A DNA stretch of 62,404 bases, taken from assembly GCA_003417655.1 (NCBI GenBank), contig QVMW01000017.1, forward strand, positions 1 through 62,404, read 5' to 3'. Below the pieces are notes generated by a model. It ran no database searches. It had not been told where the DNA came from and saw only the letters and a list, made by a program, of their open reading frames with translations. This DNA is from Rhodobacteraceae bacterium 63075 (GTDB lineage Bacteria > Pseudomonadota > Alphaproteobacteria > Rhodobacterales > Rhodobacteraceae). The translations under genes were made by a program, and so were the position numbers. Shown piece after piece: positions 1 to 12,282 of this stretch; the stretch's first letter is position 1; each line of letters opens with the position of its first letter.

Positions 1-138
1 ATCGACCGGCCGCTCCGTCCGCATCTTGCCAGTTTGCGGCCCTCGCGGCGAAGGTCAGCTGTCACAAATTCGGGCCAACGGCTGTGGGTCCGCTTCGGGC
101 TAATCACGGCTATTGCCAAACTCGACCCCCAATACGCG

Positions 139-163
139 AAAAGGCCGGAGCAAAGCCCCGACC
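139..163 (-). terminator. Rho-independent terminator after the formaldehyde dehydrogenase gene
   Basis: Read on the minus strand this is a 9-bp stem (two G-U pairs) closed by a TTT loop and followed by TTTT, 24 nt past the stop codon of the dehydrogenase gene. The first 186 bases of the window hold no gene I can support; this hairpin is the only feature there. Confidence 0.7.
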
Positions 164-186
164 TCTCGAACCCGGCAAAGCTCAGG

Positions 187-1320
<1,134 letters not shown>

Positions 1321-1463
1321 CGTGAATCTCCCATTGAACTCGTGAAAACCCTGCGTCAATTACATGCCCCTTGCAAGCGTCAGCGGGGCAAAAGCGCGCA
1401 TCTTTCCCCTCCCGCTGCAGGCCCGTCGCACATATCTTCCGGATAATTCACGGGAGAACAGAC

Positions 1464-1754
1464 ATGACCCTGCCACGCTTTGCCCTCGCCATCGCCGGCC
1501 TTGCCCTCTTCGCCAGCTGCCAGATGGGAGACGAGAAAAGCTCCGAGCCGTCACGGCCAGCCACCGACGCCTGCGGTGCCACCGAGCTGGGCTACATCAT
1601 CGGCCTGCGCGCCAGCGAGATCGACTTCTCCGAGCAGGCCGATACCGTCCGCGTCATCAAGCCGAACTCCGCCGTCACGCTGGATCACCGCCCCGAAAGG
1701 CTCAATGTCCACGTGAGCGACGCCGGCATCATCACGAAGCTCACCTGCGGCTGA
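1464..1754 (+). CDS. Lipoprotein with I78 peptidase-inhibitor domain
   Basis: A 96-residue secreted lipoprotein. The start at 1464 follows a GGGAGAA ribosome site. A short hydrophobic signal ends in a lipobox (LFASC, Cys19), which predicts lipid anchoring after export. The mature part has the I78 inhibitor pattern: a CGA motif near 37, VRVIKP, a D-x-R-P-x-RLNV stretch, and a final CG. I78 proteins are small potato-inhibitor-like proteins that block serine proteases; the target here is unknown. It converges on the cytochrome c' gene with only 9 bp between the stop codons. Confidence 0.85.
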   Translation: MTLPRFALAIAGLALFASCQMGDEKSSEPSRPATDACGATELGYIIGLRASEIDFSEQADTVRVIKPNSAVTLDHRPERLNVHVSDAGIITKLTCG

Positions 1755-1763
1755 GCCCGGAGC

Positions 1764-2210
1764 CTATTTCTTCACGCGGTAATCCTCGTGACAGGCCTTG
1801 CAGGCCCCGCCGATCTTGCCCATCCCCGGCCCCATCCAGGCCACGTCGCTGGTGTCAAGCTCGCCCGCGGCGACGCCCAGCGCCTCGGCCTTGTTCACGT
1901 AATCGGACCAGTTCTCCCAGATCTCCGGCTTGGCTTCCGACTTGGGGTCCATCTCCTCGGCCTCGAACATCTCAGGTATCCGGGCCGCGTGGCTGATGAG
2001 AGCCTCCTTCGCCGCATCGGCCCTGGCCGCATCGAAAGCCACCTCGCCCTTGGCCATACCGCCCAGAATGCCGACGGCGTCCTTGATGTCTTCCATGAGC
2101 ATCATGCGCGCCTTGACGGCTTCGTTCTTCACGTCCTCATGGGCAAGCGCCACGCCCCCAAGCGCGGCCAGCCCGAGGGCCATTGCGGCTGTGATCGTGC
2201 GAATGGTCAT
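1764..2210 (-). CDS. Cytochrome c' family protein
   Basis: A 148-residue periplasmic haem protein. Residues 1-23 form a signal peptide ending ALA. The mature protein is predicted helical, as expected for the four-helix cytochrome c' fold, and the haem-binding CKACH (Cys137, Cys140, His141) lies close to the C-terminus as in this family. Cytochromes c' bind NO and are linked to NO tolerance and denitrification. An AGGGAG ribosome site precedes the ATG. It lies just downstream of rimK on the same strand after 97 bp, so co-transcription is possible, but the functions are not obviously related. Confidence 0.9.
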   Translation of the reverse strand: MTIRTITAAMALGLAALGGVALAHEDVKNEAVKARMMLMEDIKDAVGILGGMAKGEVAFDAARADAAKEALISHAARIPEMFEAEEMDPKSEAKPEIWENWSDYVNKAEALGVAAGELDTSDVAWMGPGMGKIGGACKACHEDYRVKK

Positions 2211-2307
2211 GAATCAACTCCCTGATATTCCTGTCATTGTTTCGCCAGTAAGACATGCAGGCCCGGGCGCTTCAAGACACGCCCGCGTGATGCCCGGCGA
2301 TCCGCCG

Positions 2308-3726
2308 CTATTTCTTCTTCGGTTTCGCCGCCGGAACGCGCCGCCTGACAGGCGTCGGCCTGACCTTGTGTTCGATTGTCTCGTAGAGCTGCCCGGCGAT
2401 ATTCTTGCCGCTCGCGGTCTCGATCCCCTCGAGGCCCGGCGAGGAGTTCACCTCCAGCACCTTCGGCCCGCTTTCCGAGCGCAAGAGATCGACACCCGCG
2501 AGATTGAGCCCGAAAACCTTCGCCGCCGTCACCGCCGCCGACCGTTCCTCGCGTGTGATCCGCACGGTCTTGGCCGAGCCGCCCCGGTGCAGGTTCGAAC
2601 GGAAATCCCCATCCGCCCCGGTGCGCTTCATCGAGGCAACGACCTTGCCGCCGATCACCAGGCAACGAATATCCTCGCCCGCCGCCTCCTTGACGAAATC
2701 CTGCACGAGGAAGTTGGCCTTGAGCCCCCGGAAGGCGTCGATCACCGATTCGGCGGCCTTCTTCGTCTCCGCCATCACAACGCCCTTGCCCTGCGTGCTT
2801 TCCAGCAGCTTGACGATGAGCGGCGCGGTGCCGACGAGGCCGATGAGATTGCCCGTGTCCTTGGGGCTCGAGGCGAAGGCCGTGTTCGGCATCCCGATCT
2901 TGTGCCGCGCCATGAGCTGATGGGCATAGAGCTTGTCCCGGCTCGCCGTGATCCCGGCGCTGCCGTTGATGCAATAGGTCCCGATCGTCTCGAACTGGCG
3001 CACGACAGCCGTGCCATAGGGCGTGATCGAAGCGCCGATCCGCGGAATAACCGCGTCGTAGCGCGGCAGCCGCTTGCCGTCGTAATGCACTTCCGGCGCC
3101 AGCGCGTTGATCGCCATGTAGCAGCGCGCCGTGTCGATCACCTCGACACTGTGCCCGCGTTTCTCGCCTTCCTCCACGAGCCGCCTTGTCGAATAGTTGT
3201 TCTCGCGGCTCAACACGGCGATGCGCAGGCTCCGCTTCGGAGCCCCTTCGCGCATCTGCTTGGAATGGTAGACATCGTAGTTCAGCTCCGGCTGCAAGTA
3301 GCGCTCCGTCGCGACGATGGCGATATTGTCCCTCAGCGCCTGCCGCCCGATGAGCATCCGGCTGGCCATGGTCGAGCGGTTCGTGAGCGTCACCTCGATG
3401 GGCCAGCTGTGCTCGCCGAACTGCACCGTCGTCTCGATGACGTAGCGGTTCTCACTCTCGCCATTCGAGGAGGTCACTTCGCGCCGGTCGACCACGAGCG
3501 CGCTGCAAGCGATCTCCAGATCGTCCCGCCCCGGCACAGGATGCACCATGAAGCGCACCTTGGGCCGGCTCGCCGGGCCGAATGTCTCGATGTCGAAGGC
3601 GTGCAGCGCCGATGTGCGCGCGCCGGTGTCGATCTTCGCCTTCATGACGGGCAGGCCAAGGTCGGGCAGCGATAGCCACTCTTCCCAGCCAAGCTGCATG
3701 TCCGTGTTTTCCATTCCGTCGCTCAT
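2308..3726 (-). CDS. rimK: RimB-RimK fusion: retropepsin-like domain plus ATP-grasp glutamate ligase
   Basis: A 472-residue protein with two parts. Residues about 10-150 match the RimB / 'ATP-dependent zinc protease' family (retropepsin-like fold), with the aspartic-protease-type motif KIDTGA around Asp33. Residues about 165-450 are a RimK ATP-grasp ligase, with the typical [10 protein letters not shown] motif and the C-terminal nucleotide and metal site around [11 protein letters not shown]. RimK adds glutamates to the C-terminus of ribosomal protein S6. In pseudomonads rimB and rimK are separate genes; here they form one frame. The lysine-rich C-terminal tail is probably disordered. A GGAGAG site precedes the start. 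The gene diverges from tgt. Confidence 0.88.
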   Translation of the reverse strand: MSDGMENTDMQLGWEEWLSLPDLGLPVMKAKIDTGARTSALHAFDIETFGPASRPKVRFMVHPVPGRDDLEIACSALVVDRREVTSSNGESENRYVIETTVQFGEHSWPIEVTLTNRSTMASRMLIGRQALRDNIAIVATERYLQPELNYDVYHSKQMREGAPKRSLRIAVLSRENNYSTRRLVEEGEKRGHSVEVIDTARCYMAINALAPEVHYDGKRLPRYDAVIPRIGASITPYGTAVVRQFETIGTYCINGSAGITASRDKLYAHQLMARHKIGMPNTAFASSPKDTGNLIGLVGTAPLIVKLLESTQGKGVVMAETKKAAESVIDAFRGLKANFLVQDFVKEAAGEDIRCLVIGGKVVASMKRTGADGDFRSNLHRGGSAKTVRITREERSAAVTAAKVFGLNLAGVDLLRSESGPKVLEVNSSPGLEGIETASGKNIAGQLYETIEHKVRPTPVRRRVPAAKPKKK

Positions 3727-3800
3727 CAGCTCTCCCTGTTGGCATTTCCTGCCCCGGCCCCCTATAGAAGGCCCGCGTTACCCGTTGTTGAAAGCAGCCT

Positions 3801-4931
3801 ATGGCAAAGAATTTCGGATTCCAATTGAAAGCCACCTCCGGCGCGGCCCGCAGCGGCACGATCACCACGCCGCGCGGCGAGATCCGCACACCCGCCTTCA
3901 TGCCCGTGGGCACGGCGGCGACGGTGAAAGCCATGCTGCCGGAGAGCGTGCGCGAGACCGGCGCCGACATCCTGCTGGGCAACACCTACCATCTGATGCT
4001 GCGCCCCACCGCCGAGCGCATCGCCGCTCTCGGCGGGCTGCACCGCTTCATGAACTGGGAGCGCCCGATCCTCACGGATTCCGGCGGCTTCCAGGTCATG
4101 TCGCTGGCAGGGCTGCGCAAGCTCACCGAGGAGGGCGTGAGCTTCAAGAGCCATATCGACGGCTCGAAACACATGCTCAGCCCTGAACGCTCCATGGAAA
4201 TCCAGGCGCTGCTGGGCTCCGACATCGTCATGTGCTTCGACGAATGCCCCGCCCTGCCGGCCACGCGCGACGAGATCGCCCGCTCCATGCAGCTCTCCAT
4301 GCGCTGGGCGCGCCGCTCCCGCGAGGCCTTCGGCGCACGCCCCGGCCATGCGCTTTTCGGCATCCAGCAAGGCGGGCTCGAAGAGGACCTGCGCCGCGAA
4401 AGCGCCGAGGCGCTGACGGAGATCGGCTTCGAGGGCTACGCCGTCGGCGGGCTCGCCGTGGGCGAGGGGCAGCAGGCCATGTTCGGTGTGCTCGACTTCG
4501 CCCCCGGCCAGCTTCCGCAAGACAAGCCACGCTACCTCATGGGCGTCGGCAAACCGGACGACATCGTCGGCGCCGTCGCGCGCGGCATCGACATGATGGA
4601 TTGTGTCCTGCCCTCGCGCTCGGGGCGCACGGGCCAGGTCTTCACCCGCCGGGGTGTGCTCAACATCAAGAACGCCCGCCACCAGGACGACCCCCGGCCG
4701 CTCGACGAAGACTGCACCTGCCCGGCCTGCACGAGCTATTCGCGCGCCTATCTGCACCATGTCTTCCGCAGCCAGGAAATCATCTCCTCGATGCTGCTCA
4801 CCTGGCACAACCTGCACTACTACCAGGAGCTGATGCAGACCATGCGGGAAGCCATCGCCGAGGACCGCTTCACCGAATTCGAACGCGCTTTCCACGCCGC
4901 GCGCGAGCAAGGCGACATCGACCCGCTCTGA
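3801..4931 (+). CDS. tgt: tRNA-guanine transglycosylase (queuine tRNA-ribosyltransferase)
   Basis: This enzyme exchanges guanine-34 in GUN-anticodon tRNAs for the queuine precursor preQ1. The 376-residue length fits the family. Visible features are the substrate-binding [11 protein letters not shown] segment near residue 93, the nucleophile region MDCVLPSR with its aspartate near 265, and the zinc site CTCPAC followed by YLHHVF near 308-330. It is divergent from rimK across a 74-bp promoter gap. Two perfect TTCGAA-type palindromes directly follow its stop codon and probably terminate it. Confidence 0.96.
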   Translation: MAKNFGFQLKATSGAARSGTITTPRGEIRTPAFMPVGTAATVKAMLPESVRETGADILLGNTYHLMLRPTAERIAALGGLHRFMNWERPILTDSGGFQVMSLAGLRKLTEEGVSFKSHIDGSKHMLSPERSMEIQALLGSDIVMCFDECPALPATRDEIARSMQLSMRWARRSREAFGARPGHALFGIQQGGLEEDLRRESAEALTEIGFEGYAVGGLAVGEGQQAMFGVLDFAPGQLPQDKPRYLMGVGKPDDIVGAVARGIDMMDCVLPSRSGRTGQVFTRRGVLNIKNARHQDDPRPLDEDCTCPACTSYSRAYLHHVFRSQEIISSMLLTWHNLHYYQELMQTMREAIAEDRFTEFERAFHAAREQGDIDPL

Positions 4932-4937
4932 GCCACA

Positions 4938-4982
4938 GGAAGAATTTTCGAAAATTCTTCCAAAATTTCTTCGAAGAAATTT
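4938..4982 (+). terminator. Two perfect palindromes after tgt
   Basis: Positions 4938-4961 form a perfect 24-bp palindrome centred on TTCGAA, and 4963-4982 form a perfect 20-bp palindrome centred on TTCGAA. They start 7 bp after the tgt stop. As RNA each would fold into a strong AU-rich hairpin. A terminator role is inferred from position. The same core is seen at 5501-5546 and 9575-9643. Confidence 0.6.
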
Positions 4983-4991
4983 ATGCGCGCC

Positions 4992-5132
4992 GTTAACTTT
5001 TCAGATCGCGCGTTCAGAAACCGTTAACCACGCGCGCCGCGTTAACCGGCCAAATCCGGTGCACGGGGGTGTACCGGGGGGTGCACTAGGGGGGTGTACA
5101 GGATGTCACCCCCCAGTATCGGGACAGTTAAC
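4992..5132. promoter_or_regulatory. Cluster of GTTAAC and GTGYAC motifs upstream of the DUF2794 gene
   Basis: GTTAAC occurs at 4992, 5023, 5041 and 5127. Between the last two lie four GTG(C/T)AC boxes at 5059, 5069, 5081 and 5094, alternating GTGCAC/GTGTAC and separated by G-runs. The box starts are 10, 12 and 13 bp apart, close to one helical turn. The cluster fills the 187 bp from the tgt palindromes to the DUF2794 start. This is the pattern of a multi-site operator, but the binding protein is unknown. Confidence 0.4.
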
Positions 5133-5169
5133 ACTTGATTCGCTGCCGCATCGGCGCAAAGCTGAGGCC

Positions 5170-5496
5170 ATGAACATGGTCTTTCAGGGCACCTCTCAGG
5201 TTGCCTTTCACCGAAGCGAACTCAATGTCATCCTTGGCCTCTACGGCCGCATGGTCGCCGCGGGAGAATGGCGGGACTACGGCATTTCCTGCCTGAAGGA
5301 TTGCGCGGTATTCTCCGTCTTCCGTCGCACGGCGGAACACCCGCTCTACCGCATTGAAAAACATCCCAAATTGCGGCTCAAGCAAGGGCAATACTGCGTT
5401 ATCGGCATGGACGGGCGCATCCTCAAACGCGGCCATGACCTGCGCGCGGTCCTGCGCGTCCTCGACCGCAAGCTCATCCGCGCCGTGGACAGCTAA
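5170..5496 (+). CDS. DUF2794 domain-containing protein
   Basis: A 108-residue cytosolic protein of a conserved alphaproteobacterial family without assigned function. I chose ATG 5170 (MNMVFQ); ATG 5176 is an alternative. Conserved-looking parts are the FHRSELNVILGLYGRMVAAGEWRDYG-type N-terminal half (shown here only in outline, residues 13-38) and a basic C-terminus with ILKRGHDL. There is no signal peptide or membrane segment. It converges on gyrB, with a pair of palindromic hairpins in the 61-bp gap, and sits downstream of an unusual motif cluster (4992-5132). Confidence 0.8.
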   Translation: MNMVFQGTSQVAFHRSELNVILGLYGRMVAAGEWRDYGISCLKDCAVFSVFRRTAEHPLYRIEKHPKLRLKQGQYCVIGMDGRILKRGHDLRAVLRVLDRKLIRAVDS

Positions 5497-5500
5497 GACC

Positions 5501-5546
5501 CCGTTTTCTTTCGAAGAAAACGGTCCGAATTCTTCGAAAGAATTCG
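5501..5546. terminator. Bidirectional hairpin pair between the DUF2794 gene and gyrB
   Basis: Hairpin one (5501-5523) has 10-bp arms CCGTTTTCTT / AAGAAAACGG; hairpin two (5526-5546) has 9-bp arms CGAATTCTT / AAGAATTCG. They lie between two convergent stop codons (5496 and 5558), so they can act for both strands. The first is identical over 23 nt to 9575-9597. Confidence 0.65.
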
Positions 5547-5557
5547 ACTCCACCCCG

Positions 5558-8041
<2,484 letters not shown>

Positions 8042-8241
8042 CTATATTTTGTGCAGGCACTGGCGTGTTTCACAGCCCGGTTTTGAGGCCCATGAAGCGG
8101 CGTAATCACAGCCCCTTCGACAGATCGCAGGAACCATCTTAAACAAACGCCTCCAGCGCGCCCAGCAAATGCCCAAGCCCCGCCTCATTCAAGCGTAAGT
8201 CTGAGCGCCAGGTCGCGATCATACCCTTCAAGGAGCAGTAC

Positions 8242-8481
8242 ATGAACCCGGACAAGAACAGCGCCCAGAATGACTCACCGCATTTCACACCGGAAGACCG
8301 TCGCATCTGCACCTTGTTCGAAGCCGTGTCGATGAGCCTGCTGAATGTCCTTGTTTTCGCGTTCCTGCTCGCCGGGCGCAAGTTTCTCGTCGTGCTGGCG
8401 ATGTTCTGGCCCGCGCTGGCTGGAGCGGCGGTATTGCTCGCGGCGTCAGTCTTTCTTGCCCATCGCCGGAACAATGGATGA
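8242..8481 (+). CDS. Small membrane protein, function unknown
   Basis: A 79-residue protein with a polar N-terminus (about 25 residues) and two predicted membrane segments (about 32-48 and 51-73) around a short RK loop, ending in HRRNNG. A strong AAGGAG ribosome site precedes ATG 8242 by 8 nt. Its last 36 nt overlap the 3' end of recF on the opposite strand, so the two genes converge and overlap. I do not recognise a family. The ribosome site and membrane topology favour a real gene over a chance frame. Confidence 0.6.
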   Translation: MNPDKNSAQNDSPHFTPEDRRICTLFEAVSMSLLNVLVFAFLLAGRKFLVVLAMFWPALAGAAVLLAASVFLAHRRNNG

Positions 8482-9564
8482 AACACCGTCCCGCTCACTG
8501 ACCTCAAGGTATTGCGCTCTGCCATCCAGCTCCGCAAAGAGCTCGGGGCCTGTGCCGGTCATCCACGCCTGAGCTCCCAGCGCGCAAATCTCGTCGTACA
8601 GGGCCGCACGGCGATCTGCATCGAGATGGGCGGCGACCTCGTCAAGAAGCGCGATCGGCGGCGCGCCAAGCTCGGCCTTGAGGGCGCGTGCATTGGCCAG
8701 AATGAGCGAGATCAACAGCGCCTTCTGCTCTCCTGTCGAACTGTCGCGCGCCGGAACGCCCTTGGCCGCAAAGACCCCGTAGAGGTCGGACCGATGCGGC
8801 CCCACAAGGGCGCGCCCTGCCGCCATGTCACGGAAACGGCTCTCGGCCAGCGCCTCCCGCAGGTTTTCTTCCGTTTCGGGCATCGCACCTTCACTCTGGA
8901 TCAGTTCCAGCTCAGCCGCCGGAAAGGCCGTCTCGGCGCCCTTCTGCGCACTCCTGATCCGCTCCAGGGCCGCAAGGCGACTGCGGTGAATCGCAGCGCC
9001 GCTGCGCGCCATCTGCGCCTCGAGCGCGCCATACCAATGGCTGTCGCGCACTTCAGCCTTGAGAAGCCTGTTGCGCTCGCGCATGGCTTTCTCGTAGTCG
9101 AGCGCGTGGTCCGAATGCTCGGGGAAAAAACTGAGCGTCAATCTGTCGAGAAACCGCCTGCGCCCATCGGCCGCCTCGATCCAAAGCCTATCCATGGACG
9201 GCACAAGCCAGACCACGCGCGCGATCCTGCCCAGGGCTGTCTGCGCCGCCGGCTTGCCGTCGATCCTCACACTGCGCGCAGCACCATCCTGCGAGCCTGT
9301 TTCGACCTCGTAGGTGCGATCATCCGAGCAAATGACGGCAGAGAGCTTCCAGCCAATCGCTTCAGGCCGCTTGCTCATATCCCGAGCAGCGGCCCGACGC
9401 ATGCCGCGACCGGGCGAGAAGAGGGATACGGCCTCGAGAATATTGGTCTTACCCGAGCCGTTGGGACCGTAGATCGCCACGGGACGACCCTCCGCCGCGA
9501 TCCGCCCGGCACCGTGAGACCGAAAATGCGACAGTTTCAGGTCGCGGATATAGAGCTGCGCCAT
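8446..9564 (-). CDS. recF: DNA replication/repair protein RecF
   Basis: An SMC-like ATPase that helps load RecA at single-strand gaps. The 372-residue product has a Walker A GPNGSGKT at 33-40, a central helical arm region, and a C-terminal ABC-type signature and Walker B (STGEQKALLISLILANA near 284, then IALLDEVAAHLD). It follows dnaN by 95 bp, and that gap is packed with three hairpins. The 3' end overlaps a small membrane-protein gene on the other strand. Confidence 0.95.
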   Translation of the reverse strand: MAQLYIRDLKLSHFRSHGAGRIAAEGRPVAIYGPNGSGKTNILEAVSLFSPGRGMRRAAARDMSKRPEAIGWKLSAVICSDDRTYEVETGSQDGAARSVRIDGKPAAQTALGRIARVVWLVPSMDRLWIEAADGRRRFLDRLTLSFFPEHSDHALDYEKAMRERNRLLKAEVRDSHWYGALEAQMARSGAAIHRSRLAALERIRSAQKGAETAFPAAELELIQSEGAMPETEENLREALAESRFRDMAAGRALVGPHRSDLYGVFAAKGVPARDSSTGEQKALLISLILANARALKAELGAPPIALLDEVAAHLDADRRAALYDEICALGAQAWMTGTGPELFAELDGRAQYLEVSERDGVSSIVPAMGKKD

Positions 9565-9574
9565 GCCTCAGGTT

Positions 9575-9643
9575 CCGTTTTCTTTCGAAGAAAACGGCTC
9601 GGAAAAATCGATTTTTCCGGAACGGAATTTTCGAAAAATTCCG
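9575..9643 (-). terminator. Three stacked hairpins between dnaN and recF
   Basis: Hairpin 9575-9597 is identical to 5501-5523; 9600-9619 is a perfect 20-bp palindrome centred on ATCGAT; 9623-9643 has 9-bp arms CGGAATTTT / AAAATTCCG. They fill nearly the whole gap between two genes of the same direction, so they could stop, attenuate or process a dnaN-recF transcript. The role is inferred. Confidence 0.5.
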
Positions 9644-9659
9644 GCGCGCATCGCTGATG

Positions 9660-10778
9660 TCACACGCGCATCGGCATCACGACATAAACAGCCGAGGTGT
9701 CATTTCCTTCGCGCATCAGGGTCGGATCGCCCGATGAGTTGAACATGAAGACGGCGTTCTCGCGGTCGACCTGGCTGGAAATCTCGAGCAGATATTTCGC
9801 GTTGAAACCGATCTCGAGGCGCTCGTCTCCATAGGCGACGGCAAGCTCCTCCTCTGCGGCTCCGCTGTCAGGCGCATTGACCGACAGCACGAGCTTGTCC
9901 TCGTCGAGCGTCAGCTTCACAGCCCTCGAGCGCTCCGAGGATACCGTTGCAACGCGGTCGACCGCCCGTGCGAACTCGGCGGCATCCACCTCGAGCTTGC
10001 GTGTGTTACCCTGGGGAATAACCCGAGTGTAATCGGGGAAGGTCCCGTCGATCACCTTCGATGTCAGCGTAATGTCGGGCGTGGCAAAGCGCACTTTCGT
10101 CTCTGATACAGAAACGGCAATCTGGGCGTCGTCATCATCCAGCAGCTTGCGCAACTCCCCAACGGTTTTGCGCGGCACGATGACACCGGGCATGTCGCCC
10201 GCCCCGTCGGGCAGCTCGGCGTCTATCCGTGCGAGCCTGTGCCCGTCCGTTGCCACACAGCGCAACACCTTGCCGCCATCGGCATCCGAAACGTGCATGT
10301 AAACACCGTTGAGATAGTATCGCGTCTCCTCCGTGGAGATTGCAAACTTCGACTTGTCGAAGAGGCGGCGCAAAACCGGGGCGGGCGCCGAGAAGTTCGA
10401 GCTGTACTCGGAGGTTGCCATCACCGGGAAGTCTTCCTTCGGCAATGTCGCGAGGTTGAAGTTCGAACGCCCCGCTTCGACCGTGAGGCGCCCCGAAGCG
10501 CCGTCATCGGTCAGGGTCACGAGCGCCCCGTCAGGCAGCTTTCGGACGATCTCGTGCAGCGTCACGGCGGAAACGGTCGTCGCGCCAGCTCGCTCCACCT
10601 TCGCATCGGCACGGTCCACGACTTCGATATCCAGGTCAGTGGCCCGAAAACGCACATCCGCATCCTGAGCTTCGATCAACACATTGGCCAGGATCGGGAT
10701 GGTGTTCCGGCGCTCGACCACCGACTGCGCCTGTGCCACGGCCTTCAGCAATGCCGCACGCTCAATACTGAATTTCAT
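9660..10778 (-). CDS. dnaN: DNA polymerase III subunit beta (sliding clamp)
   Basis: The ring-shaped clamp that holds polymerase III on DNA. The 372 residues match the family's three repeated clamp domains, from MKFSIERAALLKAV to the typical end YVVMPMRV, which contains the conserved MPMR motif of the protein-binding pocket. A GAGGAGCGAGGG ribosome site precedes the ATG. It lies between dnaA (121-bp gap) and recF (95-bp gap with three hairpins). Confidence 0.98.
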   Translation of the reverse strand: MKFSIERAALLKAVAQAQSVVERRNTIPILANVLIEAQDADVRFRATDLDIEVVDRADAKVERAGATTVSAVTLHEIVRKLPDGALVTLTDDGASGRLTVEAGRSNFNLATLPKEDFPVMATSEYSSNFSAPAPVLRRLFDKSKFAISTEETRYYLNGVYMHVSDADGGKVLRCVATDGHRLARIDAELPDGAGDMPGVIVPRKTVGELRKLLDDDDAQIAVSVSETKVRFATPDITLTSKVIDGTFPDYTRVIPQGNTRKLEVDAAEFARAVDRVATVSSERSRAVKLTLDEDKLVLSVNAPDSGAAEEELAVAYGDERLEIGFNAKYLLEISSQVDRENAVFMFNSSGDPTLMREGNDTSAVYVVMPMRV

Positions 10779-10899
10779 CCCTCGCTCCTCATGACTGGCG
10801 GGACAGGCACGCTACCCGTTTCGCCGCGCAACTCAAGTTATTTCTCGTGTTGTCCACTGGAAACGCGGAAGCGTCAAGCTTCGGGGCGGTTGCGAAGCT

Positions 10900-12282
10900 T
10901 CAGGCCTCGAGCATCCGACGCAGGATCTCCACATCCTCCGCGATCTGCCCGTCCTTTGTGCGCAGATCCTCGATCTTGCGCACGCCATACATGACGGTCG
11001 TATGATCGCGCCCGCCAAAATGCCGGCCTATCTCGGGCAAGGAGCGGCTTGTGAGCTGTTTGCAAAGGTACATGGCGATCTGTCGCGGTCGCGCATAGGT
11101 CCGCAAACGCTTTGGCCCGACCATATCGCTGAGACGGATGTTGTAGTGTTCAGAAACCTTACGCTGGATCTCCTCGACGGTGATCTTGCGCTCCGATGCG
11201 CGCAGCACATCCGCCAGGCAATCCTGCGCAAGCTCCATCGTGATGGGCCGCCCGACCAGCGACGCAAAGGCAAAAAGCCGTGTCAGCCCGCCTTCGAGGA
11301 CGCGAACATTCGTGCTGATACGATGCGCGAGAAACTCCAGGACACCGCTGTCGATTTCCAGCCCGGGATACTGTGCCTTCTGGACTTCGACCTTCGACTG
11401 GAGGATGCCGAGCCGAAGCTCATAGTCGGTCGGGTGAAGATCCACGACCAAGCCACATTGCAGACGGCTCTTGATCCGATCTTCAAGATCCTTGATTTCG
11501 CCGGGCGCGCGATCGGCCGAAATGATGATCTGCTTGTTTTGATCGACCAGCGCATTGAACGTATGGAAGAACTCTTCCTGCGTGCTGTCCTTGCCCGCAA
11601 TGAACTGCACGTCATCGACCATAAGCACATCTACGGACCGGAAAAGCTCCTTGAAATCCATCATCTTGCGCTCACGCAGGGCTTGTACGAAGCGGTACAT
11701 GAACTGTTCGGCCGAAAGGTAGATCACGTTGAGATCGGGGCGCGTTTCGCGCAGCTCCCAAGCAACGGCATGCATGAGATGCGTCTTGCCGAGCCCGACG
11801 CCGCCATAAAGGAACAATGGGTTGAACGTGACTGGCCCGCCCTCGGCCACGCGCTTTGCAGCAGCGTGCGCAAGCTCGTTGGGCTTGCCGACAACGAAGC
11901 TGTCAAAGGTGAATTTCTGATCGAGTGGCGCCGCAGCGATCAGCGCTTCGCGGCTGCCGGACCTGGCGCCGTTCATCAGCTCTGCCTCGCCGGGCTTGCT
12001 CGCTTCATTCGATGTCCGATTGGGCGCTTGCGCGGGCACGACGAATTGAACACGCGAAACATTCAGGCCCAGGCCCATCATCTGGTAAAGTATCTGGTCG
12101 CCGTAGTTCTGTTTGACGTAATTGCCGAGAAAGCTGGTCGGTGCGTGAAAGACGGCGACACCATTTTCGATCTTGCCGAATTCAAGCGGCTCGATCCAGC
12201 TTGCGTAGGTGTTCTTGCCGATTGTTTTCTGAAGATTATGCTGCAGCTCGCCCCACTGTTCGTCAGTCATCCGTCGTCCCAT
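10900..12282 (-). CDS. dnaA: Chromosomal replication initiator protein DnaA
   Basis: The AAA+ initiator that binds DnaA boxes and opens the origin. In the 460 residues I see the N-terminal helicase-loading domain, a short linker, Walker A GGVGLGKTH near 160, Walker B VLMVDDVQFI near 220, and the C-terminal DNA-binding signature GGRDHTTVMYGV near 435. ATG 12282 is used; ATG 12270 (MTDEQW) is an alternative, and neither has an ideal ribosome site (a GGAGG lies 16 nt upstream of the first). The 420-bp upstream gap contains no perfect DnaA box. Confidence 0.97.
   Translation of the reverse strand: MGRRMTDEQWGELQHNLQKTIGKNTYASWIEPLEFGKIENGVAVFHAPTSFLGNYVKQNYGDQILYQMMGLGLNVSRVQFVVPAQAPNRTSNEASKPGEAELMNGARSGSREALIAAAPLDQKFTFDSFVVGKPNELAHAAAKRVAEGGPVTFNPLFLYGGVGLGKTHLMHAVAWELRETRPDLNVIYLSAEQFMYRFVQALRERKMMDFKELFRSVDVLMVDDVQFIAGKDSTQEEFFHTFNALVDQNKQIIISADRAPGEIKDLEDRIKSRLQCGLVVDLHPTDYELRLGILQSKVEVQKAQYPGLEIDSGVLEFLAHRISTNVRVLEGGLTRLFAFASLVGRPITMELAQDCLADVLRASERKITVEEIQRKVSEHYNIRLSDMVGPKRLRTYARPRQIAMYLCKQLTSRSLPEIGRHFGGRDHTTVMYGVRKIEDLRTKDGQIAEDVEILRRMLEA

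Noticed and set aside
1930..3675. 581-residue plus-strand frame opposite rimK and cytochrome c'
   Set aside because: No recognisable domain, low-complexity mirror composition, and both opposite genes are well supported.
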